64,000 nucleotides of DNA from Prunella strophiata (lineage: Eukaryota > Chordata > Aves > Passeriformes > Prunellidae), in the NCBI GenBank assembly GCA_036583965.1, contig JAZBQD010000028.1:2728001-2792000 (forward strand), in the 5' to 3' direction. Made by a program: the position numbers and the translations under genes. The notes beneath the pieces are model-generated. The model had not been told where the DNA came from, did not search any database, and worked only from the letters and a program-made list of their open reading frames with translations. Positions 38,041 to 50,777 of the stretch are shown here, piece after piece. Numbering within the stretch: the first letter of the stretch is position 1; every line of letters starts with the position of its first letter.

Positions 38041-41000
38041 TCTAATTACCTGTAGAAATGCACATGTTGGAGACCTCAGTGTTTCCTTGCTTTGGAGCCT
38101 GATGAAACAGGTGTTTTCAGAGTACCCTCTGGATGCCTGAATAAACCTGGGAGTTGTCTTTTCCCCACAAGTTATTTGCTGTTGCTATCCACTTTTCAAG
38201 ATCTGGACTCCCATCACAAAGAACTTTGGAAACCTTTTTGCATGGAGCCCCAGGAGTTTGTCCCATGTAATGGACACTGATGTTTTCCAATCAGCAATGT
38301 TATTTTTAAGCTCTGCCATGTCACGTTATCTTATTGCTTCACAGACCCCGTGACTGCTTGTGCCTGCAGACAAATCTAGCACAGGCTAGGGGGAGGGTAA
38401 TTCTTCCTTTTTGGTCTGCCCCCTCCCCTCTTACATCCCAGAGGTCTATTTCTATCTGGGAGTGGAGGCTGGGAGGCCAGTTGTCCATAAGTGACTTTAT
38501 GTGACAGTGTCTCTGTGAATCCAGGCAGCCTGTCTGCCTTCTCTGAACCTCTCCTGTAACCCACAGTGCTTCTTCTTCCTCCAGTGAGACTTTTGCCTCT
38601 AAACAGCTGTAAGTTTGCTTGGGAATCATCTTGTAAAGCAGTTATAATTTTCTGTTGTACACCCAAAATGTGTACACCTTTTCAAAGAAATCCCAAATGT
38701 TTCTTTGAAACCCTCCTCTTCCTGGCTTCCCATAGAAATGCTGCTCATCAGCTAGTTCAGCATTTGTGCATTCCTTTTCTTTCCTAGAGCTCAATGCTAC
38801 TCCTTTCTCAGTCTGAGGATGGATAAAGGCTGGTTCCTCACTAAATGGAAGCATATTTTTCCTCTCAAGAGATTTGCTTTTATCCAAGTTGATTCCTGAA
38901 GGAAGACAAAAATGCCAGAAAGAGAGATGTGAGATGAAGCAATTTGTTTGTCTGCCTGCAGGCTCACCCTTACATCAAAGTCCAGTGGAGTTGTGTGGTC
39001 AGATTGTCAGGTGTGTGTCCTGAGTGTGAGGAAATGAAGTTTACAATAACTGCAAAGGGATAAGCTTTTAGAAAAGTTGAATTGGCCAAGACTCAGTCAC
39101 TTTTCTCTTGGTTCCACTCATTAAAAGACATGTTCTTACTTTCTCATGAACTCTGTTCTGGATGGAGCATTAAAATGAATTCCATTATGCTCAGCCCATG
39201 CAGGTAGTATATCCTCTGGAAAAAGCAAGTGATAAAATTCTGCTATCTTTGCCAAGATTCTCATTTTTGCATTCAATGAAACATATTCCAAGGTGGGTGT
39301 AAAACAGAGTTCCTCAGTTGTAGAAAATTTTATGTTTGGTGGTTTTTAATTTTGTTTTGAATTTCAATTTTTAGGATCATCAGCTTTGAAGTGGTAATCC
39401 AGGCTGGGTCCAGATTCTGACCTGCAGAAGCTTTGGAATGAGGTGTTTTGAATAAACAGCATTTTCTTTGGATAAATTCAGATTATTTGAAATGTCTAAT
39501 ACTTCATACTGCTGGTCAATCAGATTTGTTGTGCAGAAGAAGCAGACTCTGTCCTAGTTGCCCAAAGCCCTCAGATTGTCCCTGGGTGTGTTCTTGGAGA
39601 CACAATGAGCAGGCACCTCAGCATCCCCTCCTGAAAGTGGCCTCTGTGCAGGGTGCGGTATCTCCCCTTGCAGCTGCAGGGCTGGAACTGCAGCTTCTGT
39701 GACTGGCTGCAGCTCTGATGGTAAACATAAACCAGAAATACACTGACTATTTGCTCTGAGAGACAAAGCAGCCCTATGGCAATAGGACTCCTAACTGCCA
39801 GCATTTCTTGCCTGCCAATTTACTTCTCTAGTCACTGGGATAAGGCCTTAGGGGAAAAAAACCATGACAACGAACATGGCAAAATATGAAGCTCCTTTTC
39901 TTTAGCAGCAACTGCTCTCTTCCCAAAGCTGGCACTGAAGAGAGCCTGAAGCTCCTTTTTGCCCAGTGTGTATCTTTGTGATTGATTTCTACTGCAAGCA
40001 AAGGACTTGTAAGAAATTCCTGCCCCAACAGATTGTTCCTGTCTCAGGGTTTTGAGCTGGCATGTCACAGAGCCAGGACAGACTGCCCCACAAGCAGCTG
40101 CACCTGTGTCCCTGGCATGCTGAGCTGCTGTGGGGTAGGCCACGAGCATAAAGCCTCACTCACAGCACACCTTGGGCAGCCAGTGCAGCCCCAGGGAAGG
40201 GATCCTTCCCACCTGCTGGCCAAGCAGCACCACATGTGCTGTGTTGCTCTTGTTCATTGTTTTTGCAGGTGATGGCAGTAGGAATGCTGAAGGGTTGGAT
40301 GCTTCTCTTTATTGAGAGAAAAGAAGACTGTGACATAATCATTTGATTGAAAAATATGCAAAGAAGGACAGAGGGAAGAGAAGCAAAGCCTTGACATCTC
40401 TCCAGCAAGAATGGAAGAGGAAGGTGATGATAGGTCCTTTTTAGGAAAGCTTTGCTGCTTCCTTATGAGTCACTCCCATTCAGCTGCAGGGCCTTGTGCT
40501 GTCTTTTGCCCAGCACTGGGAATAGCCAAAGCATCTCCCACAGAAATTGTAGGAGTCACAAGGCCATGCCCATTGAGTTCAGCTTTGGGAACTTCAAGTT
40601 TGTTGTGCCAGAGGCTCAGTGTGCCTCTCTCTCTGTATGTGCTACTGGTAAAGGCTTTCATTGCAAATTGGTTTTGAGGCTTTTTGGCTTTCACTTTTGT
40701 GGTAAAACACCCCTCCTAAAACTTTGGGGAAAGGATGGGAGAAAAGGAAAACTGCATCCAACTGACATTTTTATATTATTACTGAACTATTCTGATGAGA
40801 GAGAATCCTAGAAGTTTTTTAGTGATTTGAAACATTTCCATTTCTTTGGAAAAATCTTTGCAGAAGTGGATTCTGGGATTTTGGCTGGCATTTCCCAGCA
40901 GCTGTTGCCAGCTTTCCTACAGGTCTGCTGACAAAGGACATAGACTCTGGTGTGCTGTGAGACTGTGTGTTCCTGGATGCTTTGTCTCTGTGACAGTCCC

Positions 41001-44000
41001 CAGTCCTCATTTCACATTTTAGAAGCCTGCACAATGATAAAGGCTTGAGCATCACACTGCCCAAGTGCAAATGGAAGCTGCCTTTGCTTGACCCCCTAAG
41101 GCCCACCGCCTTTGCTAATAAAGATTCACTGTGTAACTCCCCATTAAAAGTGGCAGTTGGAGGCCAGGAAAAAATCAGTTATCCAGTGTTTGAAATATCC
41201 GTTTAGCTGCTGGGAGCCACCATTTGATCTTAAGCAGGATACTTAGATGTGTTCATTTTTAAGTGTCAGGTAGTTCAATGACTTCACTCAGCATTTGCAT
41301 TTTATGGGGGTACATGTAACCTGAGGAACGAAAGGAAAGTTTGCTATTTCCTGTAAACATTTTTATATAAAAGTGTCATATGAAAGGCTGTTGGTTGAAA
41401 AAATTACTGTATTGTGGAGTGCCTGGAAAAAATCACTTAGGCATTATTTTAATCCTTGGCAGTAACTATTCCAATGTATATTGTGTGTTTAAGAAACCTA
41501 GAACACTGTTCCTGAAATGACTTTCTTACGACTCTGGGTACAGAGCCAAGTGCAGGGAATCTGTGTTTGGGAAGTCAGATAGAGGCTGTCTCCTTTGGGA
41601 CAGTCAGACCATGTAAGGATGCAGAAGGATTCTGACTGTTTTACCTGGAATTTAATTCAGACCACATTGGCTTAGCAGCAGCATAAGCCTGTAACCAAAG
41701 CAAGTAAGCCTAAAGGTCGACAGTCATTAGGTGATTTTCCAAACACCCCAACAGAAAACACTGATAATGAGTTCTCCCTCTTTGTCTTCTAGGCTTTTTT
41801 AATTGGTTGAAAGGTGTTAAACATGCCACTCTTTTAGGGCTTTCATCTTTATGGCAACAGTGTTAAGTTGCTCTCCTTGCATAGTCATAGGATAAAAACC
41901 AACAGGGAATGAAAGAACCTGGGAAAGCATGAAGATACCCAAATGAGACAAGTGGAAAACACATTTTGTGACCGTGAGGTGTAAATCAAATATCTTATAT
42001 ATTCAATAGGAAATTTTTGTTCTTTCAAGTGGCAAAAGTTTTTTGGTGATTAATTTTATTTTTAATCTTGTATCCCACCACAGAAATCTAAGTTTAAAGA
42101 GTGATCTAGTGACTGACAACAGAAATAGAGCAAGAATTTCAAGCCTTGATACGTCTCCAGCAGAAAACAAGTGCCAGTAAGAAACAAAACCATCCCTTTA
42201 ACAGAGAAATTGGTGGCACAGGTCACCACCTACTTGGACAAGTCCTTTTCTCTTGTGTCATTTGTTGGTTTTGCTGTTATCTGTAGGAATGATCAAGGAG
42301 ACTGATGTGTCATTGGAGAGCAGGAGAGAGGTCACATAGGAAACATGTCCCCTGTGCTGTCTTTAATTGAACTTCCCCTGCTGATTCTCCAGGCTGGTGG
42401 CTTTTCTGCACAGACTTAGCAGCAAGCAGTGCCTTCAGAGAAGCCAGGTTAATGTGACAGCTTGGCCAGAGCAAAAGTCTTGAAAGATTGCAGGAAAACT
42501 ACAAACATTGATGGAGGAAGAATTTTTGGTAATGGTAAATGGCAAACAGATGCATACAAATAGAAGAAGACACTGTAAAAGGTCAAGAAAATGCAAATGG
42601 AGGAGGACAGGACACAGTCTTTCAATGTTTAAAGGACCTTCTTTATACATGTGGCAGTTCTGGACACATGGGCTGGTCTCATGCAGTCAGATGCTTTTCC
42701 CAGGAAACCTTCAAGCGATTTGAATGATTCATATTTATTTTCTGCTGCTTAGGCAGCCTGTGAGTGATGGTATTGAGGAAATATGAAGTGTCTGACAAAA
42801 CTGCTAAACAGCAAACTGTATTGTGTTTATCAGGACCTAACCTGTCCATCTCTGGTTTTAATGTAAGAATATTTAGTTACCAGTGGCTATCGTGAACACA
42901 CACAGATCTGAGGAGGAATCAGCCTCTTTCCTACCTGCTGGTGTCATTGTCCCTGAGGGAGGAGGGAGAGAATACAGAGGCCCTTATTTCAAATATCCCT
43001 CTTCTGGGGCAGTCTTCTCTAAGAATTTTAAAGTCCCAATCATTCTGTGCTCTTTGCTCTACCTGAATGGAGGTCTCTCTAGGAAGTCTTTAGAGGCTGT
43101 TTGTCTGTTGTACCAGAGGAGGTGGGGGAAAAAGCTCCTTCACCTCTTCTCCACTGTTCATCAGAAGTAGCCACCTGATATTTTGCAAACTTGTGGTCTC
43201 TTTGGAGGCAGGTCAGGTACATGTTATCCTCATAAATTTGCAGATAAAAGTGATACTGGTGAACACTGTTTAAGAGGTGAATTGGCCCCCAGGAGATGCT
43301 TCTTGCATTGTACTTTCCTTAAATGCTGTAAATAAAATGCTATGGGACACTTATTTAATACATGGGAAAGGATTATATGACTTCAAGTTTCATGCTCTTG
43401 AATTGAATTTAAAGGCTTTTCTCTTTGCTCTCTGTGTATTTCCAGCATGTTTGGCTTTTTTTTTTTTTTTTTAATCCTGGAGTGAGTCTTCCCCTGAGCC
43501 TTCAGAAGGGATAAGAAGCAGTCCTTCTTCAGACCTTTATTGATAGCCCAGAAGCAGCAAACCAGAAGTGGTCTTAACCATTCAGAGCAAAATCGTTCCT
43601 GTGTTTGATATTTAATTTTAGGTAATCAGGACAAGAAAAACCTTGTCCAGGTAGAACTCATGTAGAAGATAAATATAAAATGGTAGTGAAAACAGATAAA
43701 TGGCTGGGTTGTCAGAAGCTAGAATGTTTTAAACAAGATTAAAACTTGCTAACTTGCTCAATGGAAGCTTGAGCCCTGTTCTGGCCCCGTGCCCTGCTGT
43801 AGTGTACCTTGCAATACTTCCCTCTGAATTGCAGAGCTGCCCTTGTCAGTCCCTTGTCAGAGAAGGAAAAGGAGGAACCCTTAGTGCCAGCCATAGGAAA
43901 AGCCACAGAGGCTTCAGGCCAGGTTATTTATTCTCCTGGTGTTGCATTTTGTGCTGTAACATTCAGGACAGAGCCAAAATCGATGGAGACAGGTGGGTAA

Positions 44001-44654
44001 AAAGCAGTTCTAGGCTTTTCCCTGTCACAGCAACTTTTCAGGGAATCTCTAAGAGCTGTTTTCATTCTCACATTGATTAAGTGAGAGCCATTTGATTCAA
44101 AACTGCTGCCCTGACATTTGAACCTTTCAGGCAGACTGTTCTGGCAGCACCTTATTTTTCTGTTGGAAAAATAGGGAAATAATCTCATTGACATATAATT
44201 AATGGAGCTGATAGAATCTGAAATCTGAATGACACCCATTATTGAATAATTAGATATATATTCTTTGTTATAAATCACTTTAACATCACAATGGCATGGG
44301 AGGATTCAGAGGAGATGGTGACTTGTTTTGCTTAAGCACTGATCTTGTACACATAGAAATGCTCATGAGAGTTGTTCTGTTACAGACAAATCTTTACAGG
44401 GCAAACAGAATCATGGACCAATATGGCAAAATGGAGCAGGTAGGAAAGGTGGAAGGAAAGGCAGAAGGAGATCGAGATCTTACTTGGTGCTTTTCAACCT
44501 GATGAGTCCCTGTCTAATTTTGTTTTAGAATCAGGACTGAAGAGTTCTAGGCAGGTGAACTCTGTCTTACATCTACTTTTCTGAGGTATCCATCCACAAA
44601 TGTGTTTCTGTCTGTATAACTGTTGTCTCTCAGAATGCAAAATATTACTAATGC

Positions 44655-44770
44655 ATAGCTTCTAATTGATTACTAAGCTATAATTAATTGTTCTTTTTAA
44701 CTAAGAGGGACCTTCAATGCTATAATATCTCCTAATTTAGAAGTAATTAATTGCTTATTGAATTAGAAGC
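44655..44770. promoter_or_regulatory. Dense TAAT/ATTA homeodomain-motif cluster
   Basis: Within about 115 bases the sequence has TAATTGATTA (44663-44672, a TAAT-NN-ATTA paired-type dimer site), TAATTAATTG at 44681-44690 and again at 44744-44753, and several further TAATT/AATTA cores. The cluster is bracketed by an exact 10-bp inverted repeat, GCTTCTAATT (44658-44667) and AATTAGAAGC (44761-44770). This is typical of homeobox-bound enhancers, but AT-rich DNA can produce such motifs by chance. Confidence 0.35.
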
Positions 44771-45590
44771 CACTTGTTAGGTTTAACAAGACCAAATTCA
44801 CATTTGAAAAAAATGGCTTTATGCTGTAAGGAGTAAGTGTTACATAGAGCAAATGGTTATAATTATAATTTGAATTATCTTTTATCAGTCCCAAAGTATA
44901 AAATATCTCTACTACATGAAACCTAGATAAGTTTTGGAGGCATATTATATAGTACTGTGGGATTCTGCAGAGACAGGTAGAGGTGTCAGACTGACACTAG
45001 ATAGAAGCAAATGTAGGTTAGCTGAAATTCTAGGGCACCTCAGAGATGCTTTAAGAAAGTGTGATTCTACAGTGTTTTTAAGAAGACGAGAGAGAAAAAA
45101 AACAAACAAATGTTTACCTGTTTTAATAATATAGTCTGCAAAGATTTTGACATCTGTTTTTAGTGGTAACTGAAAGCTGAGGGATTTGGGGAAATTGAGC
45201 TGTCTGTGTGGGTAGAATCAGAGGAATGTTCTTTAATGCCACATCCCAGGATGTGAGCTGACAAAGCTGCTTTCTATGTAAAATGCATAAGACACAAGCT
45301 TTTTTCTGCCATACGTAAAAGATAGCTTAACCACTGGAAAATGTTCCAAAAGTTCAAAATTTGCTCCATTTAGGCTCCCTGCAATTCAGAAAACTACTGA
45401 GAATTTTTCCTTGTTATCTCTGGACAAATCCCCCTGCCTGAATGCAGGCCTGCCCCATGCTCTCTTGCCTTGGCTCACTGCTGATCTGCAATCAGCTCCA
45501 CCCAAGCTCTCCTGTGGTGCTTGGAGGATCTCTGTCTGTCTGGCCTGGCAGGCTGCTGCCATGGATCAGGCACACAGAGACTTTCCTCAG
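44771..45590. other. Non-coding AT-rich DNA
   Basis: No supported gene or repeat. AT-rich, with further AATTATAATT-type sequence near 44860. Confidence 0.6.
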
Positions 45591-45669
45591 GACTAGAAAG
45601 GTACAAAATCTGTTCATGCCTCTCCCTGTGAGGAAGCCCATCAGCAACCAAAATTTGGACATAACCCAG
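45591..45669 (+). CDS. Low-confidence candidate exon, 79 nt
   Basis: An AG at 45589-45590 after a short pyrimidine run and a consensus donor CCCAG|GTAAGC at 45670 bracket 79 nt. Only one of the three frames stays open (it includes FMPLPVRKPISNQNLDITQ) and it ends in phase 0 at the donor. The product is not recognised and there is no neighbouring exon to join. It may be chance. Confidence 0.15.
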
Positions 45670-48600
45670 GTAAGCATTACTGGGTGTAATTACTGAGTCT
45701 GCTGAGATACAACTGTGTGTTCTACAAAACATCAGCAAAGGGATCCCCTCACACCTTATAGAAAAGAAAGGGCTGGGTGATTTTATGCTGATATACATCC
45801 AGGTAGACCTGGCTCTGGAAAACATGATTTGGTTTATGCTGTTGAGAAAAGTCAGGTTCCAGGACAGCTTTATGAGCGTATTCATAATTCTATGAGCATC
45901 ACCCCTGGCATAATCTACCTACCCTTCTTCTTAGATCTTGTTTTTACAGTTGCATTGGAGACCAAGAAATTGGAGCCTGACTCAACAAAGTAGACACAGC
46001 ACAATGCAGTGAGCTAGTGCCACAGAATATCTGAGTATCTCACATGTCCTGGGGACAGATCAGTACCAAGCTGGTTGGAGAAGCCCTTGTGTGCCTCAAC
46101 TGGTGCAGTAGGTGTCAACTCACGTGAGAGGCAAAAAAAAAGCAGCTAAAATGTACAAGTTAACTTGCAGGAACATTTCTGGAAGAACCAAACAGTAGGA
46201 ACTTTTTGTGGGAGGCAGTGCTGAAGGCATTTTGGCAATTTCACCCCTAAAGATTTGCAGCTGTTCTAATTACCAAAGATTTGGAACAGGTCTGCCCTTA
46301 ATAGGGCACAGGATACATCTAATGACACTGAGTAGTATAAAAGGATGGACTAGCAAGCTAGGAGAGAATAGAGATCAGTTGGCAGTACTGTGGTGAAGAA
46401 GGAAGATGGAGTCAGCCTTGTGAGGAACTGCACTTGAGAAAAGGTATGAGAATTTCTACAGCAAGCTAACATCTTAGAGCTTGTTGATACGAATTAGTAA
46501 CCTTATCTGTGTCTATAATGACAACTTTTAATAAAGTCTTGCTTTAATACATGACAAATTAAAAATTCTCCTTCTTTTACATATGCTTTTTATATGTGTG
46601 TACTTTCCCACTGAAATGTTTTTCTATCTGATGCAATGTCTTCATGCGAACAGGTTTTCTTCTAAAACAAGACAAGGCAAAAATGTCTGAAATGGTGCCT
46701 TTATTAGTGTTTTGTCACTTAATTAGTGCTTAAAACATTGATCAGTAGCTCCATATACTTTTTGCAATTGCAAATGGTGTGCCCGTGCTAATACTGCAAA
46801 TGTTTTGGGTAGTACAGATTAAGAAGCGTGTCACCAATGAAATGTACATTAGACAGTTGTTTTTTGTTGTGTTGTGACATTAGGCCACTGCAGTTTAATT
46901 CTGTTATCTGGTCAGTTGGAGTATTCTGATGGGACTGGGGAAGATAAGGTTACAGGAAGAGGCTGATATGAAAAACCTCATGTGCTGCATTAGATTGAGT
47001 GGGTCAAATGCATGGAGCTGTATATAGATAAAGAAGTCTGTTCTTGTTGGTTAGCAGCTTCTATTATGGAGCAGAGGAAAAGATAGTGCTGTTTCACCCC
47101 TGTTTCAATCCAGTAGGAGTCCATTCCTCATCTAAGCTTTAGTGATTGTGACATGATGTCTTTGGGAAGAGTGACATAAAAGAGAGGAAATGATGTTTGG
47201 AGAGGAAAATGCCACTTGACCTCAGAGACTTGTCCACCCTTAAGTTTTTCTTAACCCCCACTTTTCTGTTTTGTCACTAGATCCTTTTATCCCTTCTCTC
47301 TCTATAAAAGTGCCAAGATGTCTCCAAGCCACTTAGACTGCAGTGTTTCCCTGTTCTTAGTTGGCAACTAATTCCATGAGTTCATTATTCTGACCCTGAG
47401 TGAAATAGTTTGAATTTCCGGTATACACAATTATTTTAGGTTATGACTTCTGACTTTTGAACCCCTCACCAGAATGCACCATTTAAATCTCTTCATCAGC
47501 TCTGAGTGCTGTCACTGGGTCAACTCGGTGTCAATATTCCTTCCAACAGCCTTATGCTACTCAGAATTTCTTCCTATGTCTTCTCTTGGAACAAGTTCAG
47601 CAAAACCTTCAAGTTTCTGTTCAGAAGGCGTGATTCTTTCACTATTATTCATGTTTTCCAGGAGTCATGGGATTGTTTACAGCATATGGGACAGTTAGGT
47701 GCTTTTTGAAAAGTAAACTGGAGTCAGTAACTAATAGTCCTTGTGTATTTCATGCTCTCTGCAGCTGTGCTGGGCTGCATTCTAGGTCTCATCTGCAGCA
47801 ATACAGGCAGTAAGCAGCACAAGCAATTTTAGTACATGATCTGAGTGTAAAAAGAGGTATAACTTCATAAAGCTGATCTGCTGACATTCCTCTGTGTAGT
47901 AAATATATTCTATAGGCATTTTGTTTTCAGTTTAAAACATCTTCATTTTCAAAAATCTAATTAAAAATAGCAGATATTAAATACCCAGTCACTGCACATG
48001 GAAAAAGATCATCTGATTTATCTTACTGTTTCTTTCACATATTTTGCTCTGTAGCTGCAGGAAGTAATATGATATTAGAGTGTCATTTTCCATCCAGTTG
48101 CTTCATCCATTTATTGTATTGATATTGTCAAGTGTTCCTGTAAAATAAACTAGCAGCCCAGACTCACTTAATTCAGCCAAATATGAATCTACTAATATAT
48201 ATCTTTAGTAAAGCCTGATTTGGTGGAAGGGAGTTCAATTGAGGGTGCAAAATGGACATACAGATGAATTCCCAGATGGAACTGTTTTGAAGTTTGTGTA
48301 AAAGCAGATAATAATCTCCTGAAATGCACTCTCTGCCAAAAAAGAGCAGAAAAGGACTTATACCACTGAAGTGGTATTTACTATTTTTTATTTCCCTTCC
48401 TTAGCTTGCTATCAGCCATGGGAATTTACAAGCTTTCCAACAAGACTGAAGAAATCCAGGAAACCACAATGACAGATCCACTTGAAACAACCATTTCATG
48501 TGAGTGAGCTGAAGAAATACGAAATATTTTTTATCAGTGGCTAAAGATGTCTACTGGAAACATCACTAATACTGCAAAGTTCAGTGTAATTAAGAGTGTT

Positions 48601-49265
48601 TCTCATGCACAGCTGGCAGGCATTTGTTGGCATCTATTTTTTTTTAAGGGAAGGCCACTGTAAGCAGTGGCCTTTATCCTTTCAGAAATGAGGATACTTT
48701 GGGCACTTTCTTTAAATAAGTGATTTGTTTTACTCTTTAAACCTAATTTGTAAACAAGAGATCTGCTAAGAAAATAGGAGCTGGCTTCCACAGGACATAC
48801 ACCTTCCTTTTTCAATAATCCAGTATCCCATCTTTGTATTGTAAATTTGCTAAAACTCAAGGTGGTGACATTTCTACTACTTATTAGTTCTATAGGAAGT
48901 GTTCAGAGCCTGGCTTTGAGAAACATGGGGTATTCACTTTTTCACTTGACTCCAATACAAAATTCTGGGGCAGAGAACCTGTCAGTGCCTCTATTTGTCC
49001 CACAAACTGTTACTATGGGTTGAGGTGGAGAAAGCCATTTGTCAGAGTGAATCTCAGATCCCAAGCTGAGCTTCCAAAGCAAGCAAAATAAAATAAATTG
49101 AGCATAATTTATGTTGAAATCAGTAAGATACAAGCAATGTGAAATCTCAAATGTAATACTGGTGGGAATAGGCAAATTACTGTAGCTAGTGAGGTACTAC
49201 TGTATATCTGAGCATGTGGGTTTAAGATTTCTTTTGGAAAATACTCTTTGTCATCTGTGCTATCC

Positions 49266-49300
<35 letters not shown>

Positions 49301-50501
49301 CTTCCCATGCTTTGTTGAGTCTTTTGCTTAGTCTACTTTAGGTCTCATGAGTGAAAGTTTCCTTGACTGCTGTCTGCAGGTGATAACAGTATCACACAAA
49401 GCTGACACAGTTATGCTCATCCCAAGTATGTTTTTTGGGGTAGAGCTTCATTTAGAACAAGTTTTTGGTGCAAATGAGGGCATGGGGACCCACACTCTCT
49501 GGCTTTTTCAAGAGGCTTTTTTGTTGTTTTCCACACCATGGTTTGTATATGCTCACCACCAAGAGCTATTAATTCAATAGGACTGAGATTGTTTCCCATA
49601 ACACAGTACTCCATTGCTGTCTTGTTAAAAATGATCATGTGGGTTTTTTGTAGATTACAAGCAGTCCTTGGAATTTTGTAATTTCACTGGAAAGATGCCT
49701 ACAATTACCAATTAACTTCAGGTTTAACTGGCTTATTAGCTTGTCTTGTAACTCTGCCTTCCCTTTAAATTTTCAGCTTTTTTCCCAGATGTTGCTCAGC
49801 AGAGTGTCATTTTGTACTTATTTCAATTTTGGGGATACTAGGTGATAAATTCTGCTTGGTTTTGTATCTAGTTTAAATAACTATGCCTATACAGCACCTA
49901 GTTTGCCCTGTATAAAATTTTGTACTGGCACCAATGTAAACAGAGCTGAAATGGCTAGCAGGCCACAGGATAATAAATCAGAATGATTAGTACAGCCTCC
50001 TGGGACACAGATGAGTCAGCTCAGGTCAAGACACTTCTGGGAAAACTAGATAGCTGGTAAATGTATTACCAGCTGACTATCAAAGTCCCTGTGCCATACC
50101 AGGAAACATCCCTGCCTTGGGCAATTTTTCCTCTCCTGCAGTGACAGAAGCAAACAGTTGTTAAGAATGCTCTCCTTCTTTCTATTCCTTGCTACCTACT
50201 CTGGCAAGTCAAACAAATTGTTTCTTCATGCTGTCCTCTGTATTTGTGGGCTAACAACACAGCCTTTTATTAGATGCAGTACTATTTGCAGTGTAATGTG
50301 CAGCCTTTTTATCTTCTAGTAGACAAGAGGGAGAGTTACCTCATGATCTCTTAAAATTTGTTTATTTAATCATGTTTTCCTCTTATATCAAATGGGGTCC
50401 AGACTGTGATTTCAGAATAATGCCAGGAATGTCCTCTGTTACTGCATCACATTCTGCTGTGATGTACAGAATTAAAGCCTGTGCTCCCACCTGAGTAAGG
50501 A
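45670..50501. other. Non-coding DNA
   Basis: No supported gene. AT-rich. It contains the T30 homopolymer at 49271-49300. Confidence 0.6.
49271..49300. repeat. T30 homopolymer
   Basis: Thirty uninterrupted T residues. No retroelement body or target duplication is seen on either side. Confidence 0.9.
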
Positions 50502-50777
50502 TTATACAGTTTGCTTCATAACAGGATGTGAAACTAACCCCCCATCTGTTCTCATCATTAGCTCTTCTTTTTCATACTGGCGATTAAAGCGCACTTGAAA
50601 TGCCCTATTGGGGCTAAACACTGATGCCTCAAGGTAAAGATGTTTCTTAAACTCATCTGGAAACACCCACAGCTCCTTTTTAATTTGACAGGCAGAGCTG
50701 ATCAGCAGATCCATAAGGCCCTTTGCCTGTTTATTTTGTTTTTGTAAGTAACTACTCTCCAAATAAAATATAAACTC
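50502..50777 (-). CDS. Unidentified minus-strand open frame with protein-like composition
   Basis: The frame is open for about 91 codons between TAG and TAA and has no ATG near its start: the usual first residue is TTG, and the first in-frame ATG gives about 70 residues. The composition is unusually protein-like for this window, rich in charged and aromatic residues. It includes KKELWVFPDEFKKHLYLEA and RAFQVRFNRQYEKEELMMR and shows no low complexity. No strong acceptor is visible; a T-rich run ends at a weak AG near 50755. It might be a terminal exon, a decayed retrocopy or a relic of a retroelement, or chance, since runs of this length do occur in 64 kb. I assign no function. Confidence 0.25.
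   Translation of the reverse strand, partial: EFIFYLESSYLQKQNKQAKGLMDLLISSACQIKKELWVFPDEFKKHLYLEASVFSPNRAFQVRFNRQYEKEELMMRTDGGLVSHPVMKQTV

Larger units (their letters stand above)
26541..44640. other. Long non-coding stretch
   Basis: No supported gene over about 18 kb. GC-rich, CpG-poor blocks lie at about 28540-28760, 29400-29900, 33180-33960, 39550-39760 and 40080-40210 and give most of the long but featureless open frames. Simple sequences include T21 at 30640-30660, an alternating Pu/Py tract at 28053-28080 and a 13-bp duplication at 38017-38040. A TAAT-rich stretch at 31585-31680 is noted in the findings. Confidence 0.6.
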
